Assembly: GCA_024278215.1 (NCBI GenBank)
Contig: JAJRTR010000167.1
Span: forward strand, 1-43,396
Reading direction: 5' to 3'
Source of the DNA: a bacterium
GTDB lineage: Bacteria; UBP15; UBA6099; JAJRTR01
Length of the DNA stretch: 43,396 bases
The notes below the pieces were generated by a model. The model searched no databases, was not told where the DNA came from, and saw only the letters and a program-made list of their open reading frames with translations. Shown here one piece after another: positions 35,232 to 42,143 of the stretch (position 1 is the stretch's first letter; each line of letters opens with the position of its first letter). The translations under genes and the position numbers were made by a program.

Positions 35232-36525
35232 ACTTCCTGTATCTTTTCCTTGCCTCATTGAGCCACTTGTTGATGTACTCATTTTTCACAACAGCATCCG
35301 ACCACTTCTCGCCTGCAAGCGACATGGCATCCTCTTCCGTGATGGGCGGCGCGAGCAGCGCGGCGCGTTTTTTCTTGTTCTTCGACACCTTTTCCCAGGC
35401 CGCCGCCAGGTCTTTGTGTGTGTCAATGACGTAAGCGCCGATAAGGTCGTTAAGCAGTCCCCACCTCTTCGAACCCTTCTCGAAGTCATAAGTGAAACCT
35501 TTCTTCTGCGCGAACGGATTTACCGTAACATTTGATTTACCGGCATAATCTTTGTAAAGCGAGGGCAGCACACACATCTTGTTGAGCGACACATCCACCG
35601 GCCCGCCCGGCACACCCTTTTTGTACAGCCATATCTTCTGGCCCGCCGGGCTCATCGTAAACTCGATATACGCTTCGGCAACTTTCTTGTTTGGCGCTCC
35701 TTTCAGCATCGCTATCGGGTCCGGCGTAATAACAGTCGCCTGCTGCGGCAGCACGAATCCCAACCGTTTAGGGCCAAGGTCCTCGATGGCCGAAAACGCA
35801 TAAGTATCTATAGAAAGAGCAACCGCAGTTTCGCCCACTGCTAGATCCTTGCTGATCTGGCCTGAACTCTTGGGAAAATTCCGCACATTCGCGCCAGTAG
35901 CCAGAATAATCTCCCAGCCGCGCTCCCATCCATAAGCCTGCAGGATAAGCTCGTACATAATGTGAGTGCTTCCGCTGTGGCGCGGGTCGCTCGAACCGAC
36001 AAGTTCATAAAAATCAGGGTCCGCAAGATCAACCCAACTCTGCGGCGTTTCCAGTCCGTACATTTTGAGCAGTTTCTTGTTGTAGAGAATACCGAATCCG
36101 GCCAGTGAAGAGCCATACCAGCGATACTCACTGTCATAGAGCGGTATTCCGTTGAGGTCCTTCGGTATAGTGCCGATGATTTTATCCGGCAGTTTGTAAG
36201 GTTGCAAAAGACTGTCTTTGGATAGTTCGATATAGGGGTCGATGCCGCCACCGTAGAAAATATCTACATCGATTCCTTCCGGACTGCGCGAGAAACCCGA
36301 TTTGATGAACCGCAGATCGTCCGATGTGCCGCCCTGGTCCAGCCAGGTTATCTCGACATCTCCGCCCCGGTTCGCGGCGTACCATTTCCCGAATCCCCTT
36401 GTAAACTCCGTTCGGATGCCCTCCCAATGGGGTGATATTATCACCAGTTTGTCCGCCGCTCGCGCCGGCCCCGACGCAATCACTACAACCATAAATAAAA
36501 GCAGTATTACTTTGAAATATCTCAT
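35230..36525 (-). CDS. Periplasmic extracellular solute-binding protein (iron/FbpA-like class)
   Basis: The 431-residue protein has a signal peptide (MRYFKVILLLFMVVVIASGPARA). The periplasmic binding fold begins KLVIISPHWEGIRTEFTRGFGKWYA and includes DIFYGGGIDPYIELSKDSLLQPY, GFGILYNKKLL and FTMSPAGQKIWLYKKGVPGG. It resembles ABC transporter binding proteins of the iron(III)/polyamine group and would capture a ligand for import. No permease or ATPase gene adjoins it, so its partners must be elsewhere. AGGAG precedes the ATG. Confidence 0.88.
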   Translation of the reverse strand: MRYFKVILLLFMVVVIASGPARAADKLVIISPHWEGIRTEFTRGFGKWYAANRGGDVEITWLDQGGTSDDLRFIKSGFSRSPEGIDVDIFYGGGIDPYIELSKDSLLQPYKLPDKIIGTIPKDLNGIPLYDSEYRWYGSSLAGFGILYNKKLLKMYGLETPQSWVDLADPDFYELVGSSDPRHSGSTHIMYELILQAYGWERGWEIILATGANVRNFPKSSGQISKDLAVGETAVALSIDTYAFSAIEDLGPKRLGFVLPQQATVITPDPIAMLKGAPNKKVAEAYIEFTMSPAGQKIWLYKKGVPGGPVDVSLNKMCVLPSLYKDYAGKSNVTVNPFAQKKGFTYDFEKGSKRWGLLNDLIGAYVIDTHKDLAAAWEKVSKNKKKRAALLAPPITEEDAMSLAGEKWSDAVVKNEYINKWLNEARKRYRK

Positions 36526-36599
36526 CCTGAAACTCCTGTTGATGCTTTATATGTTGCCACGACAGTCATAAGTCTATCATATATTATTCACCGCCACTA

Positions 36600-36778
36600 G
36601 AGCCAATTGCAAAATTATGTTCGAAGCGAGGTCGAACGAAATTCTCCAAAAGCAAGGCGGAGGTGCAAAATTCCCGCAGACGTACTTGCAGAGTACGTCG
36701 AGGAAGATTTTGCGCCGACAACGCAGCTGTTGGCAATTGCAGCCGACCGCAGCCGAATCAGAATTTTGCAATTGGCTC
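36600..36778 (+). repeat. Fold-back repeat, copy 7 (full length)
   Basis: This 179-bp copy has intact ends and the central hairpin CGTACT-tgcag-AGTACG. GCAAAATT pairs with GATTTTGC, where copy 3 has CGCGAAAT and GTTTCGCG. It lies in the divergent gap between the solute-binding and DUF115 genes. Confidence 0.9.
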
Positions 36779-36923
36779 CTTGTATTATTGCATTGAAAAT
36801 GTTAAAATTCATTTAACTCGAAGCAATAACATCCGCCTTATTTCGAACAATTTCGCACGGTCTCACGACAGAATATAATTTTCACAATAGGTTCAGGAAT
36901 TGTTAATGGTAAAGGAAACCATT

Positions 36924-38294
36924 ATGTCTTTCTTTGAAAAGAATCTTAAGGCGCTCACCAGTGCGGATTTCCCCGGGAAATATGAAATCATCAAGAAGCT
37001 GCGCTCGGAAGTACCACTTGAGAGGGTGGAAACATCGGTTCAAGATTGTCCCACGGCTTTTGGGTTTGATGGAATAAGAAAAGTCGCACTTCACAGCACA
37101 AGGAATCCTGTCAAAGAGGCTGAGAGATGGATAGCAACAAATAAGCTCGATGAACATAATCATCTTGTGGCACTGGGTATTGCTCTTGGTTATCATGTAG
37201 AAGCGGCTTTGAATCTTTATCATTCCGAATCAAGAATAATCGTTGTAGAATTGAATCTTAAACACTTCGCAACTGCGCTACATGCTCGTGATCTGTCCAC
37301 CATATTAGATAACGATAGAATAAAATTGTTTCTCGGACCTATGGACATTATCCGTAATGAATTTATTTCGGAAACAGAATATCTGAAAGAGAATGACGGT
37401 GTGGAAGTTGAGGTAATGATTCATGAGCCGTCTTTACGGACATTGCCGAAGTCCGAGCAACAGTCTCAAGAAATATTTTACTATATAAGAAACATCAGGA
37501 TTTCAACTAAAAATACACGCCAACAGAGACTTCAGCAAAAGAATCAGGCAGGGAATGAGGAAGTTGTAAAAGCATCAGTGTCGGTAGAAACGCTAAGGGG
37601 CAGTCAATTGGGGCGCACGGCGATATTGATCGCGCCGGGACCCTCGCTGCAGAAAAACCTGCATCTTGTTGCTCTGGCTGCTGGACATGCTGTCACAGTG
37701 TGCCTGGACGCTGCTCTTAAGCCTGCGGTAAATGCGGGGCTGGTGCCGGATTACGTAGTTACCATTGATCCGGCTGATATAATCTCTGATTTTTTTGATT
37801 TCTCATTCAGCAACAAAACCGGGTTGATTTTTTTCCCGGGTTCGAACATGAAGGCGGTACGCCGCTTTGCGCCGGAGAACCGTTTTGTAGCAATGCCGTC
37901 GGACATTCCCCCGCCGTCAGGCAGAGAACGTGGTTTCGAGGGAATGCTGTACCGGAGCAGTTCCGTGATCATCACAGCGCTGGACTTCTACCGGCATATA
38001 GGCTGCAATTCAATCATTCTTGTCGGGGCGGATCATGCTGTGCGCAAAGACAGGTCGCACGTGGAAGGAGCTGCCACACAATCCCGCAAATCGAGCCGTC
38101 TGATCAAAGCCGGGGGCTATTTCGGCGTAGAAGTCAACGTCCCTGAAGATTACTATATATATTTGCGTGAAATCGAAACTTTTTTTGAAAAATATTTTCC
38201 AGGATGTCAGCTCATCAATGCCACGGAAGGTGGCAGTAGAATAAACGGTTGCAGGCAGTCGAGTTTCCTGGATGCTGTCGTAAATATTTTATAA
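36924..38294 (+). CDS. DUF115 / Maf-type motility accessory factor
   Basis: The C-terminal half carries the DUF115 (MAF_flag10) hallmarks: GRTAILIAPGPSLQKNLHLVALAAGHAVTVCLDAALKPAVNAGLVPDYVVTIDP and GCNSIILVGADHAVRKDRSHVEGA. Family members transfer nonulosonic acid sugars to flagellin or act as a 6-hydroxymethylpterin pyrophosphokinase; the Maf role fits a window with fliN. The 456-residue product starts at ATG 36924, with AAAGGA eight bases upstream; a TTG at 36900 is rejected. The first 640 bases are clearly more AT-rich than the rest and than the neighbours. Confidence 0.85.
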   Translation: MSFFEKNLKALTSADFPGKYEIIKKLRSEVPLERVETSVQDCPTAFGFDGIRKVALHSTRNPVKEAERWIATNKLDEHNHLVALGIALGYHVEAALNLYHSESRIIVVELNLKHFATALHARDLSTILDNDRIKLFLGPMDIIRNEFISETEYLKENDGVEVEVMIHEPSLRTLPKSEQQSQEIFYYIRNIRISTKNTRQQRLQQKNQAGNEEVVKASVSVETLRGSQLGRTAILIAPGPSLQKNLHLVALAAGHAVTVCLDAALKPAVNAGLVPDYVVTIDPADIISDFFDFSFSNKTGLIFFPGSNMKAVRRFAPENRFVAMPSDIPPPSGRERGFEGMLYRSSSVIITALDFYRHIGCNSIILVGADHAVRKDRSHVEGAATQSRKSSRLIKAGGYFGVEVNVPEDYYIYLREIETFFEKYFPGCQLINATEGGSRINGCRQSSFLDAVVNIL

Positions 38295-38516
38295 GAAGCT
38301 CCCGCGTGAAATCTTTCCTGTCTCTCTACTGTCCGGTCACACTAATCAGCCCAATGATAAAAAAAGTTTTGCAAAGATTATCCTAACCCGGCAAAACCGG
38401 AACCAAAAAGGCCGCATTTTCGTGCCCAAACAAATACGGTTTGAGCACGTCACACAGAGTTTCATCGTTCCCAAGGTCTACCACTACATGAGTTTAAGGA
38501 GTAATCAGGAAGATTA
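38295..38516. other. Intergenic stretch with no recognised gene
   Basis: Stop codons interrupt all frames. A stretch CCTAACCCGGCAAAACCGG recalls the leader region before 24297 (CCTAACCCGGATTTT). No clear gene, RNA or terminator is seen. Confidence 0.5.
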
Positions 38517-38562
38517 TTGACAATATCGACTGAATTACATACCATACATGAATATATGTTCA
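38517..38562 (+). promoter_or_regulatory. ArsR promoter and overlapping operator
   Basis: TTGACA (38517-38522) and TACCAT (38540-38545) are 17 bp apart. TGAATATATGTTCA (38549-38562), an inverted repeat with one mismatch, follows at the expected start site. It matches the AT-rich TGAA..TTCA style of ArsR/SmtB operators, so metal-relieved autorepression is likely. Confidence 0.65.
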
Positions 38563-38578
38563 CACATGAGGTGTAATC

Positions 38579-38938
38579 ATGCAAGATGGACCTGCAAAAA
38601 CATGTTCAACGAAATACGTCCATAAGGATGTGGTGGAGCGAGTCGAGAAGAATATGAAACCTGAGGATACGCTTCTGCGGCTTGCCGAGTTTTTCAAGGT
38701 TTTCGGCGATGTGACACGCCTTAAGATACTGACCGCGATCACCGGGAACGAACTGTGTGTGTGTGATATTGCATGTATCACAGGCATGAGCGATTCGGCT
38801 ATATCGCACCAGTTGCGGATTCTGCGCAATACAAGACTTGTCAAATATCGACGTGAGGGCCGTGTTGTCTTCTATTCGCTGGACGACGAACATATCTCCG
38901 GCATCATTACGGAAGGAATCAGCCATGTCGAGGAGTAG
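38579..38938 (+). CDS. ArsR/SmtB-family metal-responsive repressor
   Basis: The 119-residue winged-helix protein carries the metal-sensing helix ELCVCDIA, a variant of the CadC/ArsR ELCVCD motif. The recognition helix region is SDSAISHQLRILRNTRLVKYRREGRVVFYSLDD. A short N-terminal Cys (KTCST) may add a ligand. It should release its operator on binding soft metals or arsenite. GAGGTG precedes the ATG. The next gene, a metal permease, is the natural target. Confidence 0.9.
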   Translation: MQDGPAKTCSTKYVHKDVVERVEKNMKPEDTLLRLAEFFKVFGDVTRLKILTAITGNELCVCDIACITGMSDSAISHQLRILRNTRLVKYRREGRVVFYSLDDEHISGIITEGISHVEE

Positions 38939-38939
38939 C

Positions 38940-38964
38940 CCGGATTTCTCACAAAGGAATCCGG
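38940..38964. repeat. Small palindromic repeat (CCGGATT...AATCCGG)
   Basis: CCGGATT and AATCCGG flank TCTCACAAAGG, almost the same loop as at 24297. It lies directly after the ArsR stop and before the permease gene. Confidence 0.6.
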
Positions 38965-39013
38965 TGATAAGCGTCACACAATTGACATGTACTATAAATG
39001 TAAGGGTGAAAAG

Positions 39014-40294
39014 ATGATGGATACAATAATTGGGTTCTTACAGGGATTCTGGGAGATAATGGGGGAGATGTCTCCGTATCTCCTGCTGGGCTTTTTGATC
39101 GCCGGCATACTTTCCGTGTTTTTTACAGAGAAGACTGTCGAGAAATATATAGGACGCCGCGACACGGCATCTGTATTCAAGGCATCTCTTTTCGGTGTAC
39201 CGCTGCCGCTGTGTTCGTGCGGTGTAATCCCCGTGGGGATGTCGCTTCGCAGACATGGCGCGGGGCGCGGCGCGGCTACGGCGTTTCTTATTTCCACGCC
39301 CCAGACGGGCGTTGACAGCATACTCGTCACATTCAGTCTGCTGGGGCCGTTGTTTGCGATAGTGAGGCCGATAGCGGCGCTTGTGACCGGCGCTGCGGGC
39401 GGCATGCTTGTCAACGGCTTTGTGGGCAAAGAGAAAACTACTGCGGCTACTGCTAATACGCAACCGGGCTGCACCGGCGGATGTTGCGGCAGGGACGAAG
39501 GCACAGAGACGAGTGAAAGCCGGTTTGAAAGGGCTCTTCGTTATGGGTTTCTGACCCTGCCGGGCGATATCGGAAAGTATCTCATCGTGGGACTCGTACT
39601 CGCGGCGGTGGTATCGGCGCTGATTCCCGCCGACTATCTTTCGTCTTACCTGGGGCGCGGTCTTGTGCCCATGTTTGCGATGATGCTGATAGGTATCCCG
39701 ATGTACGTCTGTTCGACAGCTTCCGTGCCCGTTGCGGCGGCGCTCATGGCCGCCGGGGTGTCGCCCGGTGCGGCGCTTGTCTTCCTCATGACCGGCCCGG
39801 CCACAAATATTGCTACAATTACGACAATATGGAGCGTTCTGGGAAAACGCACTGCCCTGATTTATCTGGGTACAATTGCCGTGGGGGCGATGCTGTCCGG
39901 ACTCCTGCTCGACGCGCTTGCCGTTAATGTCGCACAACACCTGAACACTACAAATATATTGATGCTGCCAGCATGGGTTGGAAACCTGAGCGCGGTGCTT
40001 CTGATAGGCGTGATTGCCACCGCACTCATGAAAAGAAAAGGACAGGCACACATGCCGGTGACGGAAGCAATGGCAGAGTCGGTATCCGAAAATATCGCTG
40101 TTTATCTTGAGATCAAGGGTATGAAATGCAGCCACTGCGTCAACCAAATCACGCGCTCACTGAATGAACTGAGCAAAGTCAGCGGAGTCGACATCGACCT
40201 GCAGACCGGGCAAAGTACCATAACCGGCAGGAATCTCGACCGGGAAGAACTTATCGGTATTGTTACAAGCCTGGGATATGGAATCGAAGAGTGA
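39014..40294 (+). CDS. SO_0444/ArsP-like metal permease with C-terminal HMA domain
   Basis: The ATG at 39014 is preferred (AAGGG seven bases before); the 426-residue protein has about eight TM segments in two homologous halves, each with a Cys signature: PLPLCSCGVIPVGMSLRRHGAGRGAATAFLISTPQTG in the first and PMYVCSTASVPVAAALMAAG with FLMTGPATNIATI in the second. The central loop is Cys-rich (GCTGGCCGRD). The last 70 residues form a heavy-metal-associated domain with GMKCSHC. Relatives export copper, zinc or organoarsenicals. The HMA tail probably hands metal to the channel. The ArsR gene upstream supports metal-induced expression. Confidence 0.9.
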   Translation: MMDTIIGFLQGFWEIMGEMSPYLLLGFLIAGILSVFFTEKTVEKYIGRRDTASVFKASLFGVPLPLCSCGVIPVGMSLRRHGAGRGAATAFLISTPQTGVDSILVTFSLLGPLFAIVRPIAALVTGAAGGMLVNGFVGKEKTTAATANTQPGCTGGCCGRDEGTETSESRFERALRYGFLTLPGDIGKYLIVGLVLAAVVSALIPADYLSSYLGRGLVPMFAMMLIGIPMYVCSTASVPVAAALMAAGVSPGAALVFLMTGPATNIATITTIWSVLGKRTALIYLGTIAVGAMLSGLLLDALAVNVAQHLNTTNILMLPAWVGNLSAVLLIGVIATALMKRKGQAHMPVTEAMAESVSENIAVYLEIKGMKCSHCVNQITRSLNELSKVSGVDIDLQTGQSTITGRNLDREELIGIVTSLGYGIEE

Positions 40295-40344
40295 AGGGAG
40301 ACCGCTTTTCATCGGGGTACATTATGGTGTATATTGAAAGATAG

Positions 40345-40458
40345 ATGGAGACGACCATCCGAAGGGTGGCAAAGGATTTCCCGGCTGTGGTGCTGACCGG
40401 GTTGCGCCGGTCTGTCAAAACTACTTTATCGGATGCTGTTGATACAATCCGGCTTTAA
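40345..40458 (+). pseudogene. Remnant of an AAA-type ATPase (N-terminus only)
   Basis: The 37-codon fragment METTIRRVAKDFPAVV, then LTGLRRSVKTTLSDA, then a stop, recalls the start of archaeal/bacterial ATPases of the type 'R...VLTGPRQVGKTT'. The Walker A Gly before the Lys is replaced by Val, and the frame ends at a TAA. No further ATPase sequence follows, so it is a decayed gene. Confidence 0.55.
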
Positions 40459-40488
40459 TAAAATTCCAACATGTATGAAACGGGTTAG

Positions 40489-40626
40489 AACTTCTCGAAA
40501 TACGAGAAAATCAACAGCGGCTTTGAAGCTATGCGGGATAAGTTCGTTTCACTGGAGTTGCCTGATGTCAGGGAGTCGGCTTTTCTAATCACAGGGGATT
40601 ATCTGCCGTTTATTCTCCACTTATAA
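40489..40626 (+). pseudogene. Unrecognised open remnant before the TIM-barrel gene
   Basis: A 45-codon frame without a good start (NFSKYEKINSGFEAMRDKF and on to DYLPFILHL) runs between stops. Its source was not recognised. It may belong to the same decayed region as the ATPase remnant. The rest of 40295-40693 holds nothing else recognisable. Confidence 0.35.
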
Positions 40627-40693
40627 TTTTTCATGAGGTGCAATATATGTCTGATCTTTTACAGTTGTCAAATAACAAATCCGGAGGAAACTG

Positions 40694-41497
40694 ATGAAAC
40701 TTGCTTTGCAGGAAGGTTTATATGATGACGGAGGATTCGGAAAATTCGTTGAAAGAGCGCAGGAATGGGGTTTCGATGCTGTTGAGGTATGGGGTGAAGG
40801 GCTGTCCGACAGGCTGACAGAGGTGAAAAAAGTTGTTTCCGATGCCGGAATGCCCGTGTCGTCGATCTGTCCTGGCGGCGGCGGCATTCGTGGTTCTTTG
40901 CTGAGCGGCGACGAGGCTGGGAGAAGCGCGGCGGCGGCAGACATCGAAACTTTGCTCGAGATGGGTGCTGAACTCGGCGGTGCGGGCCTGATAATTGTAC
41001 CGGAATTCGGGGTTGAAAAATTCATGGCTCTCTACCCCGATCTCAGCGATTTCGAGTCGAGAAAACGCATGTTCGCCGACCGGCTCGCGCCGCTCGCCGA
41101 GAAAGCCGCCACACTGGGCGTTGATATCCTGATCGAGCCTCTCAATCGTTACGAGGCGTTCTTTATGCTTACTGTCGGCCAGGCCGCCGAGATTTGCCGT
41201 TTGACAGGCAGTCCCGCCGTGAAGGTCATGGCCGATCTCTTTCACATGGGCATCGAGGAACGCAGTGTTATCAATGCGCTTGCCACGAATTCGGGCTACA
41301 TCGCGCATATTCATCTTGTCGACACCAACCGGAAACTCCCCGGCTTCGGCGACCGCGATTTCCTGCCGGTTTTCAAAACACTGGACGAAAAGAGTTTCGG
41401 CGGACATCTTTGCCTCGAATGCGGCATACCCGGCGACCCGTTTCATGATATTCCGAAATCGATTGAGACGATTAATATGATTCTGGATAAACTATAA
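40694..41497 (+). CDS. Xylose isomerase-like TIM-barrel sugar epimerase/isomerase
   Basis: This 267-residue TIM barrel has the AP-endonuclease-2 / xylose-isomerase layout. Metal-ligand candidates are IEPLNRYE (first Glu), MADLFHMGIEE (Asp/His), HIHLVDTNRKLPGFGD (His) and LCLECG (last Glu). Such enzymes isomerise or epimerise sugars and keto-sugars; the substrate is unknown. TCCGGAGG lies before the ATG. The gene stands alone between decayed sequence and a fold-back repeat. Confidence 0.85.
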   Translation: MKLALQEGLYDDGGFGKFVERAQEWGFDAVEVWGEGLSDRLTEVKKVVSDAGMPVSSICPGGGGIRGSLLSGDEAGRSAAAADIETLLEMGAELGGAGLIIVPEFGVEKFMALYPDLSDFESRKRMFADRLAPLAEKAATLGVDILIEPLNRYEAFFMLTVGQAAEICRLTGSPAVKVMADLFHMGIEERSVINALATNSGYIAHIHLVDTNRKLPGFGDRDFLPVFKTLDEKSFGGHLCLECGIPGDPFHDIPKSIETINMILDKL

Positions 41498-41555
41498 AGC
41501 TTGTGCGTTCTTGCAAGCGACTCTTCCGGCAAAATATTCAAGAGGGTATCCATTA

Positions 41556-41733
41556 GAGCCATTTGCAAAATTATGATTCTGCTGCGGTCGGCTGCTATTG
41601 TCCATAGTTGCGTTGTCGGTGCAAAATCGTCCTCGACGTACTCTACAAGTACGCCTGCGAGGATTTTACACCTCCGCCTTGCTCTGAACAATTTCGCTCG
41701 ACCTCGCTACGAACATAATTTTGCAATTGGCTC
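41556..41733 (-). repeat. Fold-back repeat, copy 8 (full length, inverted)
   Basis: This 178-bp copy lies in the opposite orientation to the others; its reverse complement is nearly identical to copy 2 (7857-8034). Direct repeats ATTA (41552-41555 and 41734-41737) flank it. It sits after the TIM-barrel gene. Confidence 0.9.
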
Positions 41734-41737
41734 ATTA

Positions 41738-42143
41738 GACTCCTGTTGCCACAATATATCGTCGTTCTTTCCTCTTCAAACATACAATATATAGTGCTAA
41801 CTTGAGCGATGTGGATACCCCACATATTCAAAAAGTCAGGGCTGGTAAATAATGGGAAAACGGGTGCTAAAAAATGGAAAGTATGATAGAATATATTAAT
41901 AATTAGCATGGGGAAAATATGTCCTGGTAGTGAATCGAGGCTATAATGTGATAAAGTGGATGGTGTGAGGGGTAATGCCGGGTTACCGGGGGAATAGCAA
42001 TAAGCACCATATGAATTTTTCAACAGGGGAAAATCCGGTTTATAAAATGATAATAGTAGATGTTTCAGGTTGCCCGGCAGCCGAATGCCGTTTCCAGTCG
42101 ATCTTATCGAAATGAATTTATGCAACTGCAAGCAGGAGAATCC
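41738..42143. other. AT-rich intergenic region
   Basis: No gene was recognised. A TATGATAGAATAT stretch near 41880 and a small palindrome TCGAT-ctt-ATCGA near 42098 are the only notable features before the next secreted-protein gene. Confidence 0.5.

Noticed and set aside
37839-37860. tRNA-like GGTTCGAA stretch
   Set aside because: It lies inside the DUF115 coding region with no cloverleaf around it; no tRNA or rRNA gene was found in the window.
7777-41831. Shared 13-mer CCCACATATTCAA near repeat copies 2 and 8
   Set aside because: Its orientation and distance relative to the two copies do not agree, so it is probably coincidental.
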